A stretch of 40,521 nt of DNA, from positions 1-40,521 of the forward strand of contig MPNW01000796.1 of NCBI GenBank assembly GCA_011800805.1, read 5' to 3'. Both the position numbers and the translations under genes were made by a program. The notes below the pieces were generated by a model. The model was not told the DNA's origin. It searched no databases and saw only the letters and a program-made list of their open reading frames with translations. Position 1 is the stretch's first letter. The number at the start of each line of letters is the position of its first letter. Source of the DNA: Hirudo medicinalis (lineage: Eukaryota; Annelida; Clitellata; Hirudinida; Hirudinidae). Positions 1 through 15,811 of the stretch are shown one piece after another.

Positions 1-114
1 CAAATTTAGCTAATGTCGCTTGAAGCAAAGTTAGCTTTCAGTCGACGCGACTGGAATGTCTGCTTCTTCATATCTCGGGTATTTTCTCGGTCTCCCCTAC
101 CTCTCTTTGGGCAT

Positions 115-117
115 CAA

Positions 118-163
<46 letters not shown>

Positions 164-265
164 GTCGTCATCGTCATCGTCATCATCATCGTCATCGTCA
201 TCGTCATCATCATCATCGTCGTCATCATCATCATCGTCATCACCATTGTCATCATCAACATTCAT
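115..265. repeat. (CAT)n microsatellite with CGT interruptions
   Basis: An almost uninterrupted run of CAT triplets, with CGT triplets scattered through its right half. It creates long poly-His, poly-Ile and poly-Asp open frames on both strands that are not genes. Confidence 0.95.
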
Positions 266-672
266 CAATCAGGCTGAATTTATTTTTTGTGGCCTTCTTA
301 TGAAGATATCATTGGACTTTTGAGATCTTTCGATTGTTCCATTTTAAGAAGTAAAAAAAATAATAATATATAATAAAATAAAATATAATATTAATCAAAT
401 ATTAATAGTTAGTGGTTAAACTCATTTTGTTCCCTTTTGGATTATGGCACTTTCTAGGAAAAGTGACAGAAAATCATTGCTTTCCAGTCTAGCGAAGAAG
501 TTTCAGGTGGTCAGTTGCACCTCGGATGATTCTCTTGGTTCAGGGACTGATCTACAACACTTTGGCGAGGACCGCACACTGAAACCATTGGCGAATTTAC
601 GGGGGGCACTAATATTTTCGTCTAAAGTCCTAAGTTATTGAAATAAAATAAAAAATTAAAATCAAAATAGAT
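266..672. other. No supported gene
   Basis: AT-rich spacer. A 65-codon open frame at 444-641 (plus) has no recognisable domain and no convincing splice partners, so I do not call it. The stretch lies just downstream of the stop codon of the minus-strand gene ending at 673. Confidence 0.5.
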
Positions 673-1275
673 TTAACCAGAGTCCTGGTTGTCCTCAGAG
701 TTGTCCTCCTCTCCAAACATCTTCAACTGAAATGATTTTTGAAACCTTTCAGGTTCACGGGAACTTCTGGATGACCTCCATGAACTCTACATAACCTTTG
801 AACTTCGGTCACTTGTGAATGAAATTTCACATGGATCATTTTCACCCAGCTGATTTTAGATCAAGTTTTATTTTCAGTCAAATTTCATCTTCAAGAAACT
901 TTCAAATGAATCATTTTCTCGACCCGGTTTTAAAATCCTATTTTTAACATTTGAATATTTATTTATTAATACATCACACATTAATTAAATCTAATCACTA
1001 GAAAGTGAGATTTTCAAAAAGTTGTAATAATTTGTAATTTGTAATCATTTGTAATAATTTGTAATCATTTTTAATAATTTGTAATAATTTGTAATTTGTA
1101 ATCATTTGTAATTTTTAATAATTAATCCTCACCGCGAAAAAAACCATGTTCATAAAATTCATGAAACTGTGATTGAAAGTGAAACTCCCAAAAACCAGGG
1201 ACATTTTTCGATGAAGAGTCGAATGACCTTTTTGCTGAGGTGTCCACAAATCACTTGGATGAGCGGCTTAAGTTC
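673..1275 (-). CDS. 3' exons of an unidentified minus-strand gene
   Basis: Two short exons can be read with consistent splice sites. The last exon, 726-673, follows a TTTCAG acceptor and encodes LKMFGEEDNSEDNQDSG, then TAA. The preceding exon, 849-796, lies between an ATCAG acceptor and a GTTATG donor and encodes LGENDPCEISFTSDRSSK. Both are 54 nt and phase 0. A third candidate, 1275-1228 (or from 1291), ends in phase 0 at a GTCATT donor and reads ELKPLIQVICGHLSKK. The joined tail is polar and ends in an acidic, Asp/Glu/Ser-rich stretch, as is common at protein C-termini. I do not recognise the family. Further exons may lie between 1,560 and 2,000, where short coding-like minus frames occur, but I could not chain them. 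Small exons without homology can arise by chance, so this is tentative. Confidence 0.4.
1020..1120. repeat. Degenerate TTTGTAATAA/TTTGTAATCA repeat
   Basis: About ten imperfect copies of an AT-rich unit of 7-10 bp (TTTGTAAT plus AA or CA). No coding potential. Confidence 0.8.
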
Positions 1276-2389
1276 CTGCCGCAGGTCCATCCTTGATGTC
1301 AAGCCACGGGTCAGAAAGGTTGTATAAGTAGCCGTGTGTCAAACAAAGCCACTTTAAAAAAAAATTGACTCTGGGATGCTGGGACCTGGAAATGTGCAAT
1401 TACCGGTGTCGTTTTGAAACTCGTCTATTTAATATTCATTTCGAAGCACTTAATTTTTATTTACTTTTTAAATTAAAAATCATTTTTAATTGAATGGCGA
1501 TTAAATTTTGTGATCTCCATGATTTGAAACCTTAGAATTAAAAACTGAATAAAGTTCCCCACCTCCGGTAAGCCAAGGCCCCTCACCTGTTGCCCCAACA
1601 CATCAGCTGTCACAAACAGAAGTTTGATTTTGATTTAATTCCACTAAGAAATTATTGGTCGCGTGTTACCTCATCCCGAAAAATCAAAATTTGTCCTAAA
1701 GCTCAGCATCCATCATAAGGACGCTCAATCCATCCACATTTACAACAGCACTGGAACACTACTGGAACGTAGATCCACACCAGTCTAAACAAAACATACA
1801 AATCAACTATTTTTAATTTCTTATTCCACTCCGAACCACTTTATTTCATGGATGTTCTCCAAGTATTCGCCTCTTTCCAAGAAGCGCCAAAAATGTTTAG
1901 TTGAACCAAGTTGCTTGAGCCACTTGTTAGCAATAAAATTCTTGCTTTCACTTTGATTTCACCTTGCCAAAGACAGCCCAACTCATACAATGAATTTCGA
2001 CATTAGATTCCTCACAAAATGTCTGTTTACCAAACCACGTTTTACGTAAATTATAAATGTAGTTCATTTGCATATCGCCACATGCTCAGCTTTTTGTCAA
2101 CCATTTGCACACCAGCGCAAGTTACTAAGCAACCCTCCGAGCTCAATCCGAATCGACTCTCACGACAAACTCGTAACATTCAACCAGAAACCGTCAACCA
2201 TAATATTTCAATTTTCCATAGAAAATCGTCTAACAAACATCTAGACACGAAGACCATTAAAATAATTCAACCAGAAGGGAAGGTCAAATGATTTCAATTT
2301 TTTTAAAGGAATTTTAGTCAAATTTTTTACAATTCTCCTCACCAATTGCCAAAAAGTATTCAAAAATGAAAATTTAAATTCTAAAAATA
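1276..2389. other. No confident gene; short coding-like minus frames
   Basis: Two minus-strand stretches look more coding than their surroundings: 1,560-1,625 (contains VTADVLGQQ before a GTGAGG donor) and 1,845-1,975 (contains WLKQLGSTKHFWRF). Either could be an upstream exon of the gene ending at 673, but phases and splice sites do not chain unambiguously. The rest is AT-rich spacer. Confidence 0.3.
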
Positions 2390-2790
2390 TTGCTGAACAT
2401 CCTCGGATCACAAATTGTGGATGGAATGTCAACAGAGCTGGTCTCGATTGGAAACAACTTGGTGCGGACGAACGGTGCCAGGACTTCTGGAGGCATGCTT
2501 ACAAACCATCGAGCAGAAGCCTTTAAAGAAGATGCCTTTAAATACTTAAAGAAGGACAACAACAAGAACAACGTACAACCCATGAAACAACCGGTGAGCA
2601 TCGACTTCATAAAGTTAGCGTCGCATGCATAGCTTTCGCTCGAAAGAGCAGTGTGATTTGAAAGGTGAGCCCGTCCTGCAAGTCGAAGGCAAGCACGATG
2701 GGCGTCTTGTAACGTCGACGTGCGTGCAGACTTTTAACGTCATCGACAATTTATTACGATAGTTAATTAATTACATCGAACGTCTAACTC
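2390..2790. other. Overlapping open frames on both strands, unresolved
   Basis: The plus strand has an 80-codon frame ending at 2,632. It starts with a non-ATG codon; its first internal ATG reads MSTELVSIGNN, and a GTGAGC donor-like site lies at 2,593. Another plus frame (2,627-2,762) contains GEPVLQVEGKHDGRLV. The minus strand of the same stretch is also open (SLHARRRYKTPIVLAFDLQD). The stretch is less AT-rich than its flanks, which suggests exonic sequence, but strand and product cannot be decided. It may also lie in the 3' UTR of the PLXDC gene. Confidence 0.25.
2750..2755 (-). terminator. Possible poly(A) signal for the PLXDC gene
   Basis: AATAAA on the minus strand, about 410 bp beyond the PLXDC stop codon at 3,167. 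This hexamer is common in AT-rich DNA, so position is the only support. Confidence 0.25.
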
Positions 2791-3166
2791 ATCGATTGCA
2801 AATAAGTGGTAAGAGACGACCGCAAATGGATGGAAAAAGCAAAAATTCTAAACTTCCTAAAAAAAACGTAGTGTGAATCAAAAACTTGGTCGTAAAATCA
2901 ACGGAGGGTCGGAATCGACGACTAGGATCGGAGTAAATCGGGGAGGGGAACGATTTGCCGGGCGGAATGAAACTAGCGGCGCACGAAACGTGGAATGAAG
3001 AAAAGAGGGAGGAAGTGAAGAACGAATTGGAAAGTAAACAAAGAAACTGGATGGACTTTGAGGAGATGACTTGCATGTTTACTTCTCTCCATTATTCAGC
3101 GATCCAGTAATCAGGCATCCGATGATATGACGTCCAGACGGTCGGAAGGGTTCGAGAAAGACCGAG

Positions 3167-7730
<4,564 letters not shown>

Positions 7731-8302
7731 CACGGTAACGACATTGGAAAACTCTCCGAATCCATAGATAAGCTAGACCCAACCCGACCGCAAAACGCTT
7801 TTCAACACCCTATCTAGAAACATAGCTTTTATTTATAAAATTAATATACTATTACATTTTGAACATATTGTCACAGCATTCCGATATCCCCACCGCGGAA
7901 TAAGCTTGACTCCACTTATCAGGAATTCAGCCTGACCAAAGGTTTACCCCATCTAGCCACGTCTACGCTGTCAGTGTTCACCCACAACCAAACTCATCAC
8001 CTTGAGAAGTGACAAATTCAAATGCAGCATCTCCGAATAGAGCGGGCAATCCAGAGATTTGATAATTAACAACATTCAATGCATGAATTCGAGGTAAACC
8101 AGTCTCAACGCATGTACAAAATCAGCTAAAAACCAAATTGAAAATGTAACAAAACAGCAATATACTATGATTCTCATCTTCACAAAGCGTGTCATTAACA
8201 AGATACTCAGAGAATCTATTACTTAGTATTTATAACAGTACGTGAAGGCGCACGCATGCAATTTGCGATGGATTCGTTCCCTTCAAGATCCAGGTCTCTT
8301 CT
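7731..8302. other. Spacer between the SR-related gene and PLXDC
   Basis: No coding signal. It must hold the 3' UTR of the SR-related gene and the promoter of PLXDC, both on the minus strand. TATAAATA on the minus strand at 7,837-7,830, about 100 bp before the PLXDC ATG, could be a TATA box; the overlapping AATAAA could instead be a poly(A) signal. I cannot choose. Confidence 0.4.
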
Positions 8303-11300
8303 CTAGGCTTTTGCTTGAATTTTAGAGGATTGTTTCTTCTCATGGCTGGATCCATGAGCAGTGGTATTTTTTATTTTTCCAGACTTCCGAGACTTGACAA
8401 TCTTATTGACATATTCCTGCACGAAGGCTTGTATCCGATTAGTGTCCGGAGAACTTCGGCTACCGAATATCTGCAAAAACCAATGATTTATAATTAGTCC
8501 AAAATAAACCTTATTTGTAAATATTTTGGAGCCAGTCATTCATTAATTTTCACTAGAGCTCCAAAAGCTTTCATTTTAGTTTGCCACTTGTTAATTTTGA
8601 GCATGTTAATCTCCTACGTAGGCCTATAAATGTTGGTCTTATGATTATTATGAAATGCATTATCTCATGGAATACAATGATTTTTCTCATTTGCCTTATT
8701 TATTATTTGTTTTTATTAGCAGAGACTTCTAACACATAATTCATAATGTCAAACTTTATTATGTTAAAAAGAAAAGACAAATAGTTGAGAATAAGCATTG
8801 CATAAATAAACCAAATTGCAGGCCACGAAACAAAAAAATTAAAAACAGAAGGCTTCAACAAAAAGTATAAAACCATTCTGCAAAGGATATTTCTCACTGG
8901 ACGGACACAATTTCTATCAAGTTTGATGTTTTAAGAACAAGCAGTCACCACAACCACACCACAAAACATGGAAAAATAGATGGATTCTCATCCGAAACAA
9001 ATAAAGTATAAAGTTCGACGAACGACACTAAATGAATGATCCAATATTTATTGAGAAGGTAGGTCTGCAGTGTTAATGATGTACATTGTTGAATGGCATT
9101 TGAGCAGAACAGTCTATGTACCTTTGGCACAGCTTTTCTCATGATGTCTTTGTATTCTTCTTTTGTGATCAGATTCTTCGAGAAGTGAGGCTTCAAGGCG
9201 ACCTTGACTTCTTCGGCGATCTGTTCCATTCGTTGAGCCTTAGGAAAATAATTAATATTTTATCGTATGTTTCCTACTAAGGATGTATTTGCAAGAATGT
9301 TTAAATGTAATATTGAAAATTTTAGGCTATTTTTAAAGTATATTTTAACAGACAGGAAAAACATTATTAATCACAGGGCTTCCACATTTATATTTCTGCA
9401 TTTCATGTATTTCAACTCCATAGATTCTAGTTATCTATCTCGGAGTGATGTTCTAATGAAAAATAAAAAAACTCATTTAATTTCATTGACACTCACTTTT
9501 GAGGATTTTACAACTTCAGATGTTTCAGTTTGTTTGACTTTCGTCACAGAGTTGGCTGTCTCGAGAACTTTCTTAAGATCGTTGACATGGATCAAATTCA
9601 ACGTGCTGGCAAGGTCGATTTTTTTTGAAATTCCAGGAAGACCGACAAAAGGGGGGAGAGAATCGTTTTGAACTTCGACGGAAGACTCGGAATTCTTGCC
9701 GTCCGTCGGAGCAATCGGCCGAGCTTTGCTCGGATCTAACGGAACTCGAAGAGAGGTAGAGCCTCCCTCCAAAGATGACGAGGAATTTATTGCAGTTTCG
9801 GAACCTTTGACCTCCTCCATTGTGGCAGAATTGCTTTCCTCTTCCAGAGGTGTGCAAGTGTCATTAAAGGGCTCCTCAAACAAGGCATCTGAATAGGCGT
9901 CGTTCGAGCTACCCTCGCTGGAGCAAGAGTACGGACTGTATTTCTCCGAACCTGTATTCTTCGGCTTAGATTTGCTCATTTTGCTGGCAGATGAGGCTTT
10001 CGAATAAATGCTGTCAGCAGTTGAATGAGCTGGAAGTGAAGCAACCATACTGTTGGACATTTTGGAGGTACCAGATAATGATGAGGAGGAAATCTGAGGA
10101 TTGAAATCGGGGATGATGATCTGCGGTGGCGGCGGCGGAGGATGACTAGACGGGATTCTTGGCTGAAGAGGATCATTCGAGGGCATGTTTGTGATGAATC
10201 CGGGCCTATTTCCCAATGATCCAAAGATTAATTGAGGCGGGGGATTTGCGATGAATGACACATTATCAGGAAGTCTCGACACTCCTGAGGTACCGTAAGG
10301 TGCATTTGTTGCCATGGCCTGTGCCTGTGCAAAGTTCTGAGGGGGTGGAGGAGGTGGAGGGATGTCCGTTACCTGAGGCACTCCAACCAATCTGGGCTGA
10401 AGCTGATGCATCATTTGTGTTTGATCTACCTGCATTCCACCAATGAAATTTGTAACCTGTTGCGTTTGAGCCACGGATCTGTTGATGATGCCGGTTGAGT
10501 ACAGTGGCAGTCGCAACTCGGGATTCAAGAATCTGAGATCGACGGGTATCTCAAGTTTTGTAGGTGCTCTAATAACCTGCAATGGCTGAAGAAGGACTTG
10601 CTGAGGCTCCATGTTTCTTACTGGAAGTCTAGAATGGTTGAGAAGAGTGAAAGTTGGTGGAGGAGGTTCAGTTTGCAGTCTGACAGTCACTGGGTTGTTG
10701 GGCCTGAAGGGCAAGAAACTTGGGGGAGGTTCTCTCACGTTTGGGAGTCCATCTTTAAACCCAGTCGGGGGAACCGTCATGCGAGGCGGTGCCGGAAGCC
10801 TTCCGTCGGTGCTGGAAGGCACCACAGACCTCACTGAGTTTTCTAATGCTTGCACCCCAACAGGAAAGGCTGGGTCATTCACCTTGCAGTTCGAAGATAA
10901 CAGAACCGGGATTGTAGAATTTGTCGGATTCTCATTGGAAAAATGTGACGAGTTGTTGTCGAACTCGTGCCGAATTTTTGATATGGTTTTTCCGACTGCA
11001 TCGTCCAGCATACTGGATTGATATCTCTTTTCAGCCCAGTTGTTTTGATTATCTCTAGCCCAGCCGGAGCTGTCGGGTTGTCTGCCCTCATTCTTTCGGA
11101 AGTTATCCCTCGGAGATCTGAGATCATTAGACTTTCTACCCGAATATCTATTGTAAAATTCATCCATATTTCTGTCTGCTTCATTTCCATGCTTGCCTTC
11201 TGGTGACCTTTTGTACCTGTGATCTCTGTCCCTAGACTCCTACGTCTCCTGTTAATCTCAGAATCATGAGGCCTCTGCTTTGCATTCTTCCCTGGAGATG

Positions 11301-11754
11301 GTGACTTTGAATCCCTATTTTTATCTCCATTCCTTTTGTCGTTCTTTCTATCCACAGACCTCGATCTGTGTCTTTTCCTATCAGGTGACCGAGATTTCCT
11401 CCTCCGATCTCTCGACCTCGACCTGCTCCTCCTCCTGGATCTCGATCTCCTCGTTCGATGATCTCTCGATCGAGACCTTCGTCTATCCCGTCTGTCCCTG
11501 GACGGGCTCTCCCTTTGATGCCTGCTGCGTGATCTCGATCTATTCCTTTTGGACTTATCTTTTGCATCTGAAGAGGAATCTTTCTTGATTTCGGAGTCGT
11601 TATTGGTTCCTTCCTTTGTTGTTTTATGACAACTCTCACTGGAATTAACTTCAGCCATCTCAGCATCTAGTGCTTTAACAAGTTCTACTCCAGAAATATC
11701 GTTTTTTGCTTCTGATGCACCATTTAAGTCTCTTTCGATCGAATTTTCAGACAT
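8303..11754 (-). CDS. SR-related CTD-associated factor (SCAF1/SCAF11/PHRF1-type C-terminus)
   Basis: ATG at 11754 follows a TTATTTTAG acceptor, so a 5' UTR intron or upstream exons are likely. The first segment has an Arg/Ser domain rich in RS, RD and SP pairs (about 11,545-11,240). A long exon (to 9497) follows, with basic RSP/RDN patches, proline runs (10,120-10,143 and 10,340-10,362), and a Ser/Glu-rich region. Exon 9238-9122 (AEEVKVALKPHFSKNLITKE) and exon 8470-8303 match the conserved C-terminal module of SCAF1, SCAF11 and PHRF1, which binds the phosphorylated C-terminal domain of RNA polymerase II. The expected role is nuclear, linking transcription to splicing. No RING or PHD finger is visible, so it is closest in layout to SCAF1. 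The frame changes near 11,232: a 1-nt indel gives about 847 aa; removing 11,359-11,232 as an intron gives 804 aa. Confidence 0.85.
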
Positions 11755-11796
11755 CCTAAAATAAGGTAAATAAGCACTATGAACCAACATATATTA

Positions 11797-11858
11797 TTAT
11801 TAGTATGTATATTGTTATTAGTATGTATATTGTTATTAGTATGTATATTGTTATTAGT
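11797..11858. repeat. 18-bp tandem repeat
   Basis: About 3.4 copies of TTATTAGTATGTATATTG, just upstream of the ATG-containing exon of the SR-related gene, probably in its first intron. Confidence 0.9.
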
Positions 11859-13783
11859 ACAACATTGTTACTAAAATACGACTTACATCTAGAACTGGTT
11901 TAATTATAACTTGTTCAAGCTATAACTTCAATAAATTTTTAAAACATTAAAAAATTGTTTTAACACCATTCTACATATACCGAGGCAACCATTTTATGTA
12001 ATAAGATTATTAGTTATTCATGTTAGAACTTGTAATAGTATGAATTGTTTACATTCCTTAATAATATACATTGCATTTTTGAAGTACAATTAGACAAATA
12101 TTACAGGCAAAAATGGTTTGATAAAGCTCAAGCTATAATTTGATTTCACTTTTACTGCTTTGGATGTTGTCAGAGCCATCATGGTTTCCCATTGTCATGG
12201 AGGTTGTTTCACATTTACATTTATTGAATAGCTTATTTAAATTGTAACTGTAAAGTTCATTCTTTGTTAGCCAAGATGTTCTTTGATGACTATACTGCAT
12301 ACTACATGGCACATAAAATGGCAGAATTTTTCTTAGATTTCAGATGGAAATTGCTTCGTTTGGATTTTTGCAATTTTTTTGACAATTTGCCATGTGTTGG
12401 ATCTTCCTATCATCCAATGTTGGGTCTAATAATTTTCCACAATTTATAGAATAAATGTTATACTGTAGATGTACAAATTGATTGAACGCTAAGGAATTGC
12501 CCCAATTTATCGTTAATGATATAAACGCATCTAGTACATAGATGTTTACTAAACTGGCACAATCATTTTAAATTTTTAGGCGAATGAAAAACAAATCTAT
12601 CGAAAGCGATCTAACAAATAGAAAAAATATAATATCATCATGCTATCTTTAGTCTAATTAGATCACACTACCAGGAAAGATAAATTTTGAATCAGCGTGA
12701 TTTGAACAGCGTCAGTCAATAATTCGATCCAAATTTGTTTCAGTTACCTTTTCAGAGAAGGAATGGGAATCAGAAATATTTTTCAAAATATAACAAAACG
12801 TTCAGAAAATATAATCCAATAATAATCATGCAACTTCAACACCGCACTCAGAGCGTCAAGCACCACGAGAGTGCCATATTGCAATAACAAAGATTAAGTT
12901 ATTCCCTGGCTCCGAAATGTTAATGTTGTTGACGTATTTGAACTTTTTAGTTAGATTTACCATCTCATTGCAGTTAAACTGTTGCATTATATTTTCAATT
13001 TGATTATAAAATATAGTTAAATTTGTAACAATTTAATCTTTGCAACAATGTAAAATCTAAATCTAAATTTTAACGATTTCATTTTTTATTAAAAAAATTT
13101 TTAACGATAAAATAAAATGTTAAGCAATAAGCAATTAAATGTTCCTGAATTGCATTGAGCCAGTCTGAAATTCCGTTATTAAAATATAATTCATTAAAAT
13201 CAATTGAGCTAAAATGTTTTGTAAAAACTTAGTTGAATTTGTATTCAATTGCAAAAAATAAATAAAAATAAAACACTTTCTGAAAATAAAAAAAGATCTT
13301 GAATACAAATTCCTAGTTTAAATTTATAATTTAATAATATTGTTAATCGTAAAAATATTTAATTTTTTTAGTGGGTTTTTACAATTCAGTAGTCATTTGA
13401 GATTGGACTTTATATAAAGGAGAGCTCTGGAGATAGCGGATAAAGTCGTAGATGGTCACTCAGATCACTAGGAAACTTAACAAACCAACAGCCTTAATTT
13501 CAACGATTTACTCATTCCCCATAGTGGGGTGTTCACCCATCAAAATGTTTAGGACCACCTTGGTTAACACCTACACCCTCAAAATTATAAACCCTGTTAA
13601 AATCCAGGCTGTGTCATTATTGGAGGAATATAATTGTATAATTTGGTAATAATCTTTTCCCGTTTCTTGTTCTATGAAACCCAACGAACTTCACGGCGGT
13701 GATGTCACTGAGAGTCTATAGCGTCGAAAACTTTGATATTCGAGTTTCATCTATCAATCATTTTCCTTGCGTCACATCGCTAT
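11859..13783. other. AT-rich spacer, no gene seen
   Basis: Short open frames (for example 12,264-12,449 and 13,452-13,649, plus) have no recognisable motif. The promoter or 5' UTR exon of the SR-related gene probably lies here, but I cannot place it. Confidence 0.5.
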
Positions 13784-14194
13784 TTATCTTCCTTCAAACA
13801 CTGAAAGTAGAAAAACTACCACCCAGTTTTTGTCTTCTTCCTTTATCACGGAATCTACACGTGAATTCAATGTCATTACAAGCCGTGCTTTCTGGACTTC
13901 ATCTCTGAGCCAGCATAATTTAAATTGAGGTTGGACTTCAGCTGCCAGTTGAGAATCAGTGTTATTGTTCATGTCATCAAATCTTCGTCTTATTCCAGCT
14001 CTCAATACATTAATCAAAAGTATCACTAATATTAATGGATTTGTAGTGTCTTCCAACAGAACAATAACAGCCAATGTTGCGAGTAAATATCCCAAACCTG
14101 CAGCCTTTTCCCCTTGCAAAATGTCCAGATCGCATGCTACAGGACGCATTGCTTTCACATATTCCTTTACAAAAACTCTTTGATTCACCTTCAA
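13784..14194 (-). pseudogene. hAT-family transposase fragment
   Basis: A 136-codon frame opens right after a stop codon. It carries the hAT signature found downstream of the second catalytic region: VKEYVKAMRPVACDLDILQG (family pattern EY...M.P.A.ALD.LQGE), then GYLLATL, IRRRFDDM and PQFKLCWLRDE. This corresponds to about 110 residues of a protein of 500-700 residues. The DDE catalytic residues, the BED zinc finger and the C-terminal dimerisation motif are absent, and no terminal inverted repeats or target-site duplication were found by eye. It is most likely a dead fragment of a DNA transposon. An ATTTAG acceptor-like site immediately precedes it, so use as an exon cannot be excluded. Confidence 0.75.
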
Positions 14195-15811
14195 CTAAAT
14201 CAGTTAGTGAATGTTCAGTTTCATAAAATGGAAGGTGCTTGAATGCTTACACAAAATTTGACTCGTTGTCTGTGATTGCGCATGCATAGAAATGTCCATA
14301 GAAAGTTAAAAAAACAAAAGCTGAACACAAAGATGTAAAAGTTATTGATTTTTTATTTAAAAAAGATTCGAATAAGTATTGGCATCGAGTATCTCTAGCT
14401 CCAAATAGTATCGCCATGTTACCAATAATGCCCTATTAACAACCCTGAATCGTTCTCTTTCTCTTGTTTAATGTGCATCAAAATCATTAAAAAACAACTT
14501 TTCTTCCGATTAATGATATGTTTGACCATTCCAAAACTTACCTGAAACTTCGTCCCAGCAGTCGTGCGCTGGTCTCAAACAAAAGTTTGTAAATCCTTTG
14601 GATCCATCATTGAATAAAAACTTGCAAGGTCAATGAATATTTAAAAAAAAATGTTTTCAATTAATTTTGTGGTCTTTTCACAACAAAATTTATTGAGTTG
14701 CATTTAGTAAGAGACCGTTGGTTTCAAATTATTAAAATTAGTAATAGTTTAATAAAGCGAAATTCGTTCTTGAAATTTGGGTAAAGTATTTTAGGTGATT
14801 TGGAATAATTATTTCAAAGGAATGTTTCAAGATTATATCGAAGCGCCAAGCCATTTAAGAGAGAAACTCGAAGCAGATGACTATATATGGTGTTGAAAAT
14901 TATCAGATTCAATTTGCCGAAGATTTATCAATTAAACATTAGTGGAATCTATAATTTTTTTTAATAACTAAATTTAAACCGGCAATTCACGTTTGGAACT
15001 ACTTTCGGTCAAATGACGCCATCAGAGCTATAAGAGGTAATTCGAGGTATAATAGTTCGATGTTATAACTCGTCCAAAATGCCCTTAAATTGACGAAAAT
15101 GCAACAAAATAATGTGCACACAAAATGATTTATTAAAACCTTCCTCATCTACGTACTTTATATACTACTTAGAAATAGAATGTTATAGAACAAAAGAGTT
15201 CAGATTTTCAGATGCGTTAACCGCGGAATGATTTCGTAACCTAGGAATTCTTATAAAAACCAGACGAATCGTTGGGACGCCAATTCAAATGCCAGCCTGT
15301 CTTCTGGGAAGGGGTCCCTCTTCTGCTGATGGCTCTTCGCGTTATTTCGTGAGTCAGGTTGTGATTATTTCGGCTTCTCATTGTAACTTTTATACACCTG
15401 AACATGATTTGAAATTAGATTCAAGCATTCATTCTTTTCAAGTTGAGAAAATTCAGTAACAGTGCGAGTGAAAGGCAAAGTCGCTTTTAACATGCTCTAG
15501 GCTAAAGAAATTACGATGAGACGAATTTTAGACTCATATAGTTTTAAGATTTAGTAGTAGATTTTTCTAAAGTAATTTTTCACAATACTTAGACTCGAAG
15601 AGTTTCGAAATATATTAGATAGAAGTTGAAAGATCTGTTAATTGAAAATTTTCATCCTATTGGTCAACTTACTTTTACTAAATAAATATACTGCAAATTA
15701 TCATAGGCTGTTTGCAAACAATTCGTCTTTCCAGTGTAAAACATTTTAATATCGAAATCATAGGCAATGGTCGAACACATCAAATAGGGAGAAGAAGTCA
15801 CAATTATGTGG
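14195..15811. other. AT-rich spacer with one isolated exon-like segment
   Basis: A minus-strand frame ending at 14,542 on a strong GTAAGT donor reads CKFLFNDGSKGFTNF then CLRPAHDCWDEVS. No matching gene was found. The rest shows no coding pattern. Confidence 0.3.

Noticed and set aside
13..303. Poly-His, poly-Ile and poly-Asp open frames
   Set aside because: Translations of the CAT microsatellite.
2789..3076. 95-codon minus Ser/Phe-rich frame
   Set aside because: It is complementary to a purine-rich plus tract; no motif, and no splice sites fit PLXDC or the gene ending at 673.
10611..11021. 136-codon plus frame
   Set aside because: Antisense shadow of the SR-related gene, whose minus frame is supported by homology at its C-terminus.
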